Shown here: piece after piece, positions 51,487-60,034 of the stretch
Layout: every line of letters starts with the position of its first letter
Numbering within the stretch: position 1 is the stretch's first letter
Source: Pseudomonas marginalis
Lineage (GTDB): Bacteria > Pseudomonadota > Gammaproteobacteria > Pseudomonadales > Pseudomonadaceae
Reading direction: 5' to 3'
Length of the DNA stretch: 64,000 nt
Assembly (NCBI RefSeq): GCF_900105325.1
Contig: NZ_FNSU01000003.1
Location: 744,001 to 808,000 of the forward strand
Notes under the pieces: model-generated
What the model was told of the DNA's origin: nothing
The model's input: the letters and a program-made list of their open reading frames with translations, nothing else
Databases searched by the model: none
Translations under genes and position numbers: made by a program

Positions 51487-53919
51487 TTAGAAGTCGTAGG
51501 CCAGCTTGGTGTACCAGTAGCCACCGCCGGGGTAGAACGGCGGGTTACCGTAGGGCGCCAGGCCCAGGTTGCTGTAGACGGCGTGCCGGTCGGGGCGCAC
51601 GTCGAAGATGTTGGTGCCGCCGATGCTGACGGTGATCTGGTCGACGAAGGTGTAGCTGACGTCCAGGTCGGTGATCCATTTCGCACCGAAGCTGCGGTCG
51701 CCGGAGGGGTTTACCGCCAGGGTCTTGACCGCACCGTAGCGGCTGGTTTGCAGGTTCACTGCGAGGTCCTCGACCTTCCAGTTGGCGCCCAGGATCCATT
51801 TGGTCTTGGGCGAGGCTTGCGTGAGATCGCCTTCGCGGTCGCGGCCCACCAGGGTGACGCCGGAGTTGGCCAGCGCACTCGGGGTGTCCCGTGTGCCTTC
51901 GATAGTGGTCTTGTTCCAGTTGAAGCCCAGGCTCCAGCGCACATCGCCCCAGGCATCCAGCGGCGTGGTGTGGTCGGCGACCACGTCCAGGCCACGGGTG
52001 CGGGTATCGAAGGCGTTGGTGTAGTAGTTGACCCAGGTCCCCGAGGGCACGCCTTGGGCGGTGAGGATGCCGTTGATCACGCCGTTGCCCTGATCGTAGA
52101 TATTGCTGGTCAGGGCGATGCGGTCGTCGATGTCGATCAGGTAAGCGTCGGCGGTGATGCTGGTGCGCGGTGCCGGCTGCCAGGTCAAGCCCAGCCCGAG
52201 GTTGCGTGACTTTTCCGGCTTGAGGTCATCGCCACCCAAGGCCTTGGCCAGGTTGCTGCCCGACGGGGTCAGGCGGGTCACGGCGGGCACCACGTTGCCG
52301 TTCACGTCGACGGCCACCCGGTTGTCGGCCACGGTGTAGCCGATCTGGGTCAGGGATGGCGCCCGGAAGCCGGTGCCGACGGTGCCGCGCACGGCGACGC
52401 TGTCGGTCAACTCGTAGCGCGAATTCACTTTGAGGCCGAAGGTGTTGCCCGAGTCGTCATCGTAATGTTCGATGCGCCCGGCGACGTCGAGAAACCAGCG
52501 TTCGGTCAGGTCGAAGCCCAGGTCCAGGTAGCCGGCGTAGTTGTTGCGGATCAGGCTGACTTCATCCTCCGGGCGAATCGTCACCGCCGCCTGTGCGCCC
52601 GATGCCGCCGGGTAGGTGCCGGTGATATAGGCTTCGGGGTCACCGGCGAAGGTGCTGAAATGTTCCCAGCGATGCTCCAGGCCGGCCGACACTTGCACCG
52701 GCGAGGTCAGGTTGAACAGGCTGTCGTAGCGGCGGGTGACGTCCAGGTTGTTCACCCACTGCTCGAAGCGAAAGGTCGCCAGGTTGTCGAACCTGGTCGG
52801 CGAGGCGGTGCCCAGGGACGGGTTGATATTCAGGTCGCTGGAATGGTGGACGTTGTTGCGTCCGTAGGTGGTGCTCAGGTCCCAGTTCCACTCGGCCGCC
52901 TGGCCCTTGCCGCCGAACAGCAGTTGGTAGTCGCGGTCCTTGATGTTGTTCAGCGGGTAGTAGCCGTCGGGGAACACCTCGGGCACGGCGGCCCGGCCGG
53001 TCGGCAGGCGGAAGTAGTTGGCGGCCTCGGCATCGCGCTCGCCGTAGGTTGAGAACGAGTAGAGCGTCAGGTCTTCCAGGGGCAGTTCGGTGTTGTAGGC
53101 GAGGTTGAAGGCCTTCAGGTCGGGGTCGCCGTTCTTGATTGCCACGCGGTCCCAGGCCGCTTCCCTGGCCGGGTCGTTGAAGGCGCGTACGCTGCTGTCG
53201 GCCTTGTCGTTCCACGCGGCCTCGCCGCGTTTGCGGGCGTCGGCGGAGAGGTGGAAAAAGCCGCCGTCGCCCAGCTTGAAACCCTGGTCGCCGGCCACCT
53301 TGATCGTCTCACCCTGGCCGGAAAACAACTGGCCGTAGCTGGTTTCCAGATGCCCGCCGCTGTTGCCGGTCTTGAGGATGATATTGATCACCCCGGCCAC
53401 GGCATCGGAACCGTACTGGGCCGCCGCGCTGTCTTTAAGCACCTCGATGTGGTCCACCGAACTGACCGGGATCAGGTCGATGTCCACCGCATTGGCGCCG
53501 CTGTTGTCGATCGACCCGCGCTGGCCGGTGGCGCCGTTGTGCCGGCGTTTGCCGTTGACCAGCACCAGGGTATAGGCCGGGCCGAGGCTGCGGTTGCTCA
53601 GCGGACGCGTCACCGAGTTGTAGCCGGCGATATTGGTGCCGAAGTTGAACGACGGCAGCAGCTTGGCAATCGCCTCGGACAACTCGGCGCGCCCGGTCTT
53701 GAGCAACTGTTCGCTGTTGATCACGTCAATCGGTGCCGGGCTGTCGGCCACGGTGCGTTGCTGGCCACGCAAACCGGTGGAGATCACGGTCACCGTATCG
53801 AGCTTGGCCTCGTCGGCGGCGGCTTCGGCGAAGGAGGGCGCGCCGGCCAGCAGCAGGGAACTGGTCAGCAGTGACAGGTGGAATCTTCTGCGGGGTAGGG
53901 GGGCGGCGATGTCTGGCAT
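51487..53919 (-). CDS. TonB-dependent outer membrane receptor
   Basis: 810 residues. A signal peptide (about 1-34, ending FAEAAA) is followed by a plug domain with DTVTVISTGLRGQQRTVADSPAPIDVI as probable TonB box and plug start, then LSEAIAKLLPSFN and EVLKDSAAAQYGSDAVAGVINI. The 22-strand barrel has the usual tandem aromatic strands and ends in a C-terminal aromatic (YTKLAYDF). It is the first gene of a five-gene operon with the peptide-type importer. The substrate is unknown; there is no clear Fur box upstream, so it need not be iron-related. Confidence 0.92.
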   Translation of the reverse strand: MPDIAAPLPRRRFHLSLLTSSLLLAGAPSFAEAAADEAKLDTVTVISTGLRGQQRTVADSPAPIDVINSEQLLKTGRAELSEAIAKLLPSFNFGTNIAGYNSVTRPLSNRSLGPAYTLVLVNGKRRHNGATGQRGSIDNSGANAVDIDLIPVSSVDHIEVLKDSAAAQYGSDAVAGVINIILKTGNSGGHLETSYGQLFSGQGETIKVAGDQGFKLGDGGFFHLSADARKRGEAAWNDKADSSVRAFNDPAREAAWDRVAIKNGDPDLKAFNLAYNTELPLEDLTLYSFSTYGERDAEAANYFRLPTGRAAVPEVFPDGYYPLNNIKDRDYQLLFGGKGQAAEWNWDLSTTYGRNNVHHSSDLNINPSLGTASPTRFDNLATFRFEQWVNNLDVTRRYDSLFNLTSPVQVSAGLEHRWEHFSTFAGDPEAYITGTYPAASGAQAAVTIRPEDEVSLIRNNYAGYLDLGFDLTERWFLDVAGRIEHYDDDSGNTFGLKVNSRYELTDSVAVRGTVGTGFRAPSLTQIGYTVADNRVAVDVNGNVVPAVTRLTPSGSNLAKALGGDDLKPEKSRNLGLGLTWQPAPRTSITADAYLIDIDDRIALTSNIYDQGNGVINGILTAQGVPSGTWVNYYTNAFDTRTRGLDVVADHTTPLDAWGDVRWSLGFNWNKTTIEGTRDTPSALANSGVTLVGRDREGDLTQASPKTKWILGANWKVEDLAVNLQTSRYGAVKTLAVNPSGDRSFGAKWITDLDVSYTFVDQITVSIGGTNIFDVRPDRHAVYSNLGLAPYGNPPFYPGGGYWYTKLAYDF

Positions 53920-54446
53920 GTCGGGAAGGGTCCATGTAAGCCTGCTGAAGGCTCCTGGTGATCGGGGGTACGTCCTCCGCCAGGCATGGGGTCGGTGTGT
54001 GGAATGAAGATATCCCTATAAAAAACCGTGGGGAAAGTCTTTTTTGGAATAAGCTAATTATTAGATATTGTTATCTTGTAAATTTATAAGATCATCTATT
54101 TTTATTATGTGTAGGGCCTTGGCGTGGGTTGAGTGTTCGACATCCAAAACATCGACGTGGGGTGGCATGCCTGAGGTCGGCGTGAGGATTCCCTGCGGCT
54201 GAACGTAAATCTTTAGTCTGGCTGGCGCCGGCCGTAAATGAGACTACGATAGTCTCCATCAAGTGCCGGGCAACGCTATCCATAGGGTGTTGTTTTTGTG
54301 GGCACCCGTTGGGCATACATTCAATTGACTGGTTCGGTTACCGGCTTCGCCAGATACCCAGGCTTTTATGGGCCGAACCAGCAACAACTTTTGAAGTATT
54401 TACGGTGGGGTCTTCATCGTAAGCGTGGACGTATGCAGGAGCGGTA
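53920..54446. other. Intergenic region, divergent promoters
   Basis: 527 bases between the divergent TonB receptor and PAS kinase genes. The part at 54000-54110 is conspicuously AT-rich (long runs of A and T), as expected of the receptor promoter. I see no convincing operator or small gene; short frames here lack ribosome binding sites and typical codon use. Confidence 0.55.
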
Positions 54447-57320
54447 ATGGCAGTCAAGGAAGTGCTGCAAACCCTTAAAGGCGTATTTGCCTGCCTGTCG
54501 GGTGCGGTTGTGGTCCTGGATCGATCTGCACGGGTCGTGTTGGGCAACCCTGCGTTTTCAACGTTGCAGTGTCAGAACGGCGTCTCTCCTGAGGCAAACA
54601 CCGAGTTTCTCTCCTTGCTGCGCCCGCAGGACAGCCAGCTTTTTTATGCGGCGCTGGAAAAGGCCGATGGGCAATCCCGGGTGTGTTTCGAGGCGACCGC
54701 GAGGCAGTCCGGCCGGTTGAACCTGTCGATGACACCGTGGCGCGACGACTATTTTATTGTTGAAATCCTTCCCCTGCCTGGGCCCCCAACCGCGCATTCC
54801 CACAGCGAGCGCTTCTCCGAGATCCCCCTTGAAGCCATTTTCGATTCCTCCGGCACTGGCTTGGCCCTCGTGTCACTGGACGGTCGTTGGCTGAGGGCCA
54901 ATAGCGTCATTTGCAGGCTGCTTGGCTACAGCGAGGCACAGCTGCAAAACACCACGTTCATGGCCTTGACCCACCCCGAAGACCGCGAAGTGGGCAAGCA
55001 GCTGATAGAAGAGTTGAAGGGCGGTGCACGGCAGGGCGCTACCTTGCATAAACGCTACATCCACCACGACGGCCAGGTTGTCTGGGTGCGCCTGACCGTG
55101 GGGCTGGTGCGGGACGACCAGGGGCAGCCGATCTGTTTTGTCTCCCAACTGGAAGACATCACCGAGAACTGGCAGCTTCGCGAAACCTTGCTGGGCAGCG
55201 AGCTGAAATTCCTCACCCTGGCGGAGAATTCCCCCAACATCATTGTTCGCTACGATCGCAACCTGTTGCGTACGTACGTCAACCCGACGTTCCTGCTCTT
55301 GACCGGCATGTCTTATGACGAGGCCATAGGCGCCAGCCCCAGGGAGCAGCCCGGCGATTACCTCGACCATCTGCGTCATGTGGCATCCACAGGCGAGACC
55401 GCTCAATTCCTCAACAGTTGGCCGGCCGGCCCCGGTGGTGAAGCGGTGAGTTGTGTCGTCAGCCTGATGGCTGAACGCAGCCCATCCGGTGAGGTGGCAG
55501 GCGTGCTGGCACTGGCCCACGACATCACTGAGTTGCGCAAACAGCAAGTGCTTGAGGACGCACGTCTGCGCATCTTCGAAACAATGGCCACGGGCGCCTC
55601 ACTGGACGAAACCCTGGGGTTGCTGGTGAGCTATCTTCAACTGGCCTTGCCTCACTGTTCCTGTGGCGTAGTGCTTGCTGAACCGCAAAGCCTCGATTCG
55701 TCGGTATCCAAGCCTTCTTCCGCCTGCTGGTACGAGCCCATCCTCGACAATCAGGGGCAGACCCTTGGGGCTTTCGCGTTGTCGCGCTCGCCCGGCTCTG
55801 CGCTGGATGAGAGCGACCTGCAGCGCGTGCGCCAGACCTGCCACATTGCCGCGATTGCCATTGAACGCTGGCGCTCCGAATCCTTGCTCAGGGAGCGCGA
55901 GCGCCGCTACCGGGATATTTTCGACCATACCCTGGACATGTTGTGCCTGCTGGAAGCAGCGCCACGGGGTGAGCTGCGTTGTGTCGAGGTCAATCCGGCC
56001 CTGTTGCAGGTACTTGGGAAACCCCATGGCGAGGTTATTGGCGAGGCGCTGGCGTCGATCTTTGGCCGGCTCAACGCGGAAAAAATCCAGGCCCTTCATG
56101 ACCAATGCGGGGCCGCCGAACGGGTGGTGGAGTCAGAGGAGGGCATGGTGCTGCGCAACGAAGTGCGCAACCTGCACTTTACCCTGGTGCCAGTCGCCGA
56201 CTCGGGCAGCTTGGGCCCGCGGGTCTTGGTGATCGGTCGTGATGTGACCCATTTGACCCGGGCCCGACAGAAAGAACTGGAACGCCAGCACGACATCAAC
56301 GCCCTGGTGGAAAACAGCCCGGACGCCGTCGCTCGCTTGAGTGTTCTCGGGGAGGTGCTTTACGTCAATGCGCAGTTGCGAAAATGGGTGGGCGGGGCCT
56401 GGCCGGAACTGATGGGCATGCCCATGGATGAAGTGGTGCCCCTGAACGCCCAGTCCCAGCTTTTTCGAGAATTGGTGGCCCAGGTGATTCGCCAGAATAA
56501 AGCCACGGAACAGGAGTTCTTATTGTCGGGTTTGAAAACCGCGCCCAAGGTGGTGTTGATCCACTTTGTTCCCGAGGTCGACGGCCAGCGCGTTGTCAGC
56601 GTGCTGGCCGTCGGGCGCGATATTTCCAAGCTGCGCGCGGCGGAGCGGCGCCTGGCCAATTCCAACGCACAATTACGCGACCTATCGACCCGCCGGGAAA
56701 CGGCGCGGGAAGAGGAGCGCAAACTGATTGCCAGGGAGATCCATGACGAACTGGGCCAGCACCTGACGGCGCTGCGCATGGGCATCTCGTTGCTGAGGTT
56801 TCAGTTCGGCGCCGATACGCCTGAGCTCACCCCTCAGGTCGAGCGCTTGATGGGGCTGACCGACAAGACCATCCAGGTCGTGCGCAATGTGTCCACGAGC
56901 CTGCGCCCCTCCGCGCTGAACCTGGGGCTGGTGTCCGGTCTTGAATGGCTGACAGCCGAATTCGTCACCCTGACCCAGGTTCCCTGTGCGTTGAACCTGC
57001 CGCTGATTCCCCTGACCCTTCCGGATACCCACGTGACCGCAGCGTTTCGCATCGTGCAGGAATCGCTGACCAATATCGCGCGTTATGCCCAAGCGACGCA
57101 GGTCAGCGTCACCCTGAGCCCGCAGGAGACGCACTGGGTGCTCGAGGTCCAGGATAACGGCAAGGGCTTTGACCCCGATGCCGTCGGCCGCCAGACCCTG
57201 GGCTTGGCCGGCATGCGTGAGCGCGGCCTGATGCTGGGCGGCAAAGTGATCATTTTCAGTCATCCTGGGCAGGGCACTACGGTCCAGGCGTTCATTCCGA
57301 TGCACAAGGATAGGTATTGA
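54447..57320 (+). CDS. Multi-PAS cytoplasmic sensor histidine kinase (HisKA_3)
   Basis: 957 residues, start supported by AGGAG six bases upstream. There is no membrane helix. Several PAS/PAC units follow each other: about 10-100 (weak), 125-240 (with LVSLDGRWLRANSVICRLLGYSEAQLQ), 250-360, 490-610 (DIFDHTLDMLCLLEAAP) and 620-740. A GAF-like region sits at about 370-480. The kinase core has H766 in REIHDELGQHLTALRMG (HisKA_3) and a NarX/DegS-type HATPase (LTNIARYAQA, DNGKGFDPD, GLAGMRERG). It should sense one or more soluble or redox cues. The stop overlaps the start of the LuxR-type regulator by one base. Confidence 0.92.
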   Translation: MAVKEVLQTLKGVFACLSGAVVVLDRSARVVLGNPAFSTLQCQNGVSPEANTEFLSLLRPQDSQLFYAALEKADGQSRVCFEATARQSGRLNLSMTPWRDDYFIVEILPLPGPPTAHSHSERFSEIPLEAIFDSSGTGLALVSLDGRWLRANSVICRLLGYSEAQLQNTTFMALTHPEDREVGKQLIEELKGGARQGATLHKRYIHHDGQVVWVRLTVGLVRDDQGQPICFVSQLEDITENWQLRETLLGSELKFLTLAENSPNIIVRYDRNLLRTYVNPTFLLLTGMSYDEAIGASPREQPGDYLDHLRHVASTGETAQFLNSWPAGPGGEAVSCVVSLMAERSPSGEVAGVLALAHDITELRKQQVLEDARLRIFETMATGASLDETLGLLVSYLQLALPHCSCGVVLAEPQSLDSSVSKPSSACWYEPILDNQGQTLGAFALSRSPGSALDESDLQRVRQTCHIAAIAIERWRSESLLRERERRYRDIFDHTLDMLCLLEAAPRGELRCVEVNPALLQVLGKPHGEVIGEALASIFGRLNAEKIQALHDQCGAAERVVESEEGMVLRNEVRNLHFTLVPVADSGSLGPRVLVIGRDVTHLTRARQKELERQHDINALVENSPDAVARLSVLGEVLYVNAQLRKWVGGAWPELMGMPMDEVVPLNAQSQLFRELVAQVIRQNKATEQEFLLSGLKTAPKVVLIHFVPEVDGQRVVSVLAVGRDISKLRAAERRLANSNAQLRDLSTRRETAREEERKLIAREIHDELGQHLTALRMGISLLRFQFGADTPELTPQVERLMGLTDKTIQVVRNVSTSLRPSALNLGLVSGLEWLTAEFVTLTQVPCALNLPLIPLTLPDTHVTAAFRIVQESLTNIARYAQATQVSVTLSPQETHWVLEVQDNGKGFDPDAVGRQTLGLAGMRERGLMLGGKVIIFSHPGQGTTVQAFIPMHKDRY

Positions 57321-57949
57321 TGATTCGCATGCTGATCGCCGATGACCACACCATCATGCGCGAAGGGCTCAAGCAACTATTCTCGCTGGTCGCCGACGTG
57401 CAGGTGGTGGCCGAAGCCGAGAGTGGTACGCAACTGATCGAACTGTTGCGCCAAGTCGAGATCGACCTGTTGCTGCTCGACATGAATATGCCGGGTATCA
57501 GCGGCGAGATTCTGATTGCGCGCCTGCATACCCAATACCCGAAACTGCCGATTCTGGTGTTGAGCATGCATAACGAAATCCATATCGCGCAACGGGCATT
57601 ACGCGCCGGTGCACTTGGCTACCTGACCAAGGACCGCGATCCCGAAACCCTGTTGGTCGCGATGCGTCGAGTGGTCAGTGGCCAACGCTACCTGGACCCC
57701 GGGCTGGCGGAACAGATCGCGCTGCAAAGCAGTGGCTTGAAGCAGCAGACCTTTGTCGAGAGTTTGTCCGATCGCGAGTTCCAGATCCTGCGCCTGCTGG
57801 CGCACGGTATGAGCGTCAACCAGATCGCCGAGCAGTTGGTCATCAGTAACAAGACGGTCAGCACCCACAAGACCCGGCTGATGGAAAAAATGGGGTTTTC
57901 CTCCACCGCAGACATTGTGCGCTTCGCCATGACCCTGGGTATTTCGTGA
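57320..57949 (+). CDS. NarL/FixJ (LuxR)-type response regulator
   Basis: 209 residues from ATG 57320, the TGATG junction with the kinase stop; a TTG two codons' distance upstream is unlikely. Receiver with D8-D9 and phosphoacceptor D54 (LLLLDMNMPG), then a LuxR helix-turn-helix (LSDREFQILRLLAHGMSVNQIAEQLVISNKTVSTHKTRLMEKMG). Partner of the multi-PAS kinase. A repeated TAGGGAT element just downstream is a candidate binding site. Confidence 0.93.
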   Translation: MIRMLIADDHTIMREGLKQLFSLVADVQVVAEAESGTQLIELLRQVEIDLLLLDMNMPGISGEILIARLHTQYPKLPILVLSMHNEIHIAQRALRAGALGYLTKDRDPETLLVAMRRVVSGQRYLDPGLAEQIALQSSGLKQQTFVESLSDREFQILRLLAHGMSVNQIAEQLVISNKTVSTHKTRLMEKMGFSSTADIVRFAMTLGIS

Positions 57950-57959
57950 AGCGTGTACG

Positions 57960-58014
57960 GGGGTAGGGATTTTCCTAGGCGGTTTTCCAGGATCCCTACC
58001 CCAGAATAGGGATG
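57960..58014. promoter_or_regulatory. Repeated TAGGGAT element between regulator and MCP genes
   Basis: GGGGTAGGGAT (57960-57970) and its perfect complement ATCCCTACCCC (57992-58002) are 21 bases apart, and a third half-site ATAGGGAT follows at 58006-58013. It lies about 100 bases upstream of the MCP-like gene. There is no T tract, so a protein-binding site is as likely as a terminator. Confidence 0.5.
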
Positions 58015-58112
58015 CTCCGATGGTGGCAGTGCCATTATCGGGCCAGTATCTCTTTCAAGCAGTCGAATGACCGGTCAGGTCGTGACGACATGCCTTGACA
58101 GGGAGACAAACC

Positions 58113-59297
58113 GTGAGCGCACCGACACCACCCCCTTCCGCTGCTTTGACCCTGTTTCCGGTTGCGTTCGCGGGTCTGCTGGGCGGGCTTGCGATTGCCT
58201 GGAGCGAGCGCTTCAGCATGGTGTCGCTGGCCGCTGGTGGCGCCTTGTTTACGTTGTGTATCGGCATGGGCCTGTGGGCAAACAGCAGGTGCCGGGCGCA
58301 GTGGCGTGGCCTGCAACAGCAGCTCGATCAACCGGCATCCATTGCTCCGACGCTGGCCGTCGATAACGGCCTGGCACAGGTGTGCGTCAGCGTGCTGCCG
58401 ATCTGGTCGCGGCAGATAGAAGCGGCGCGTTCGATCAGTGAAACCTCGATTCTCAGCCTCAGCGAGCGTTTTGGCGCGCTGTCATCCAACATCAGCCACA
58501 GCGTCTCCAGCAATGGCGGCCAGGACGCTTCGCAACAATTGGTCGACTTGCTGGAGGTGGGCCAGGCCGACCTCAACTCCATCGTCGTGGCCCTGCGCGC
58601 CGCGCTCACCAATAAGGAGAATGAGCTCAAGGAAGTCATGCAGCTCTCGGGCTTCACCGAGCAGCTTCAGCAGATGGCCAAGTTTGTCGGCGACATCGCC
58701 AGTCAAACCAACCTGCTTGCCCTCAACGCGGCTATCGAAGCTGCGCGAGCCGGGGAGGCGGGGCGAGGGTTTGCGGTGGTCGCCGATGAAGTGCGCAAGT
58801 TGTCGAGCATGTCCGGCGAGACCGGGCGCAAGATCAGCGAAACCGTGATCACCGTCAACGCCGCCATCGCCCGTACGGTGCAGATGTCCCGCCACCACGC
58901 CGAACAAGACACCCTGACCCTCGCCGATTCGGAGCGCGTGGTGTCGGAGGTTATCGAACATTTTCGCGCAACCGCCCAGACCATTGTGCGCAACAGCCAT
59001 GACCTGCAGCAGCAGAGCGCCAACGTCGCCGACGAGATTGCCCAGGTGCTGGTTGCCCTGCAGTTCCAGGACCGCGTCAGCCAGATGTTGACCTTGATTA
59101 CCCGCGACCTCGACAAGTTGCAGCAGCAGTTGGACGAACGTCATGAGTCGAGCCTCAGCGGACAGTCCCTGGCGCCAATGAGCAGTGACCGTTGGCTGCA
59201 GGAGCTGTCAACGGCCTACACCATGCCGGAGCAGCACGCCATTCATGGCGGTAAAGCGCCTGCCCAGGCCGCTGCCAACGAAATCACGTTTTTCTAG
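58113..59297 (+). CDS. Small membrane-anchored MCP-like signalling protein
   Basis: 394 residues from GTG 58113, with AGGGAG seven bases upstream. Two adjacent hydrophobic helices near the N-terminus (about 10-30 and 36-55) form a hairpin anchor with almost no periplasmic loop. The cytoplasmic part has the receptor tip [41 protein letters not shown]. There is no HAMP or periplasmic sensor domain, so it probably reports an internal or membrane state to CheA. The C-terminal 100 residues include a coiled-coil and the [10 protein letters not shown] segment typical of this receptor type. First gene of the cluster. Confidence 0.88.
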   Translation: MSAPTPPPSAALTLFPVAFAGLLGGLAIAWSERFSMVSLAAGGALFTLCIGMGLWANSRCRAQWRGLQQQLDQPASIAPTLAVDNGLAQVCVSVLPIWSRQIEAARSISETSILSLSERFGALSSNISHSVSSNGGQDASQQLVDLLEVGQADLNSIVVALRAALTNKENELKEVMQLSGFTEQLQQMAKFVGDIASQTNLLALNAAIEAARAGEAGRGFAVVADEVRKLSSMSGETGRKISETVITVNAAIARTVQMSRHHAEQDTLTLADSERVVSEVIEHFRATAQTIVRNSHDLQQQSANVADEIAQVLVALQFQDRVSQMLTLITRDLDKLQQQLDERHESSLSGQSLAPMSSDRWLQELSTAYTMPEQHAIHGGKAPAQAAANEITFF

Positions 59298-59310
59298 AGG
59301 AGTTTTTCCG

Positions 59311-59679
59311 ATGAGCAAAACCATTCTGATCGTCGACGACTCGGCCTCCATCCGCCAGGTGGTGAGCATCACCCTCAAAGGCGCCGGTTACGACGTGATC
59401 GAAGGCTGTGATGGCAAAGACGCCCTGAGCAAACTGGACGGCCGCAAAATCCACCTGATTGTCAGCGACGTGAACATGCCCAACATGGATGGCCTCAGTT
59501 TCGTCAAGGCCGCCAAGCTGTTGCCGGCCTACAAGTTTACGCCGGTCATCATGCTGACCACCGAAGCCAGCGATGCGATGAAGCAGCAAGGCCAGGCTTC
59601 CGGTGCCAAGGCCTGGATGGTCAAGCCCTTCCAGCCTGCGCAAATGCTGACTGCCGTCTCCAAGTTGATCCTGCCATAG
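59311..59679 (+). CDS. CheY-like single-domain response regulator
   Basis: 122 residues, start supported by AGAGGAG. Receiver with D9-D10, phosphoacceptor D53 (LIVSDVNMPNMDG), T in LTTEA and K in MVKPF. No output domain. It is 13 bases after the MCP-like gene and is the probable phosphorylation target of the CheA encoded downstream. Confidence 0.93.
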   Translation: MSKTILIVDDSASIRQVVSITLKGAGYDVIEGCDGKDALSKLDGRKIHLIVSDVNMPNMDGLSFVKAAKLLPAYKFTPVIMLTTEASDAMKQQGQASGAKAWMVKPFQPAQMLTAVSKLILP

Positions 59680-59712
59680 CGATGACCAGCGACCGCTGGC
59701 CAGGAGGTTTGC

Positions 59713-60030
59713 ATGAAAAGCTCCGTCCCGATGCTACGTCGAATCCAGGTCATGGAGGGCCCCTTGACGATCTACACGGCTGCCGAGCAAAAGGACGTGC
59801 TGTTGTCGTTGTTTCCCCTGGCCCATGAAGTCGAGTTGGACCTGTCCAGTGTCGATGAACTCGACAGTGCCGGTTTGCAGCTGTTGATCCTCATCAAGCG
59901 CGAGTCTCTCAAGGAGGGCACCCAGCTGTTGCTGAGCAACCCCAGTTCGACGGTGAGCGAAGCCTTTCGCCTCAGCGGCCTTGACGACTACTTCACCAAT
60001 GCGAGTTTCACCCAGTCGGTCGGAGCGTAA
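59713..60030 (+). CDS. STAS domain (anti-anti-sigma factor-like) protein
   Basis: 105 residues, one STAS domain. The phosphorylatable-site region is intact: ELDLSSVDELDSAGLQLLI with S52 in the DSAG motif, as in SpoIIAA. It sits between cheY and cheA, with AGGAGG before the ATG. In other bacteria a STAS protein in this place links chemoreceptor arrays to functions other than swimming; the partner kinase or phosphatase is not in the window. Confidence 0.88.
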   Translation: MKSSVPMLRRIQVMEGPLTIYTAAEQKDVLLSLFPLAHEVELDLSSVDELDSAGLQLLILIKRESLKEGTQLLLSNPSSTVSEAFRLSGLDDYFTNASFTQSVGA

Positions 60031-60034
60031 GCGT

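Noticed and set aside
54040..54110. Possible Fur box upstream of the TonB receptor
   Set aside because: The AT-rich stretch matches the 19-base consensus at only about half of positions, no better than expected for such composition.
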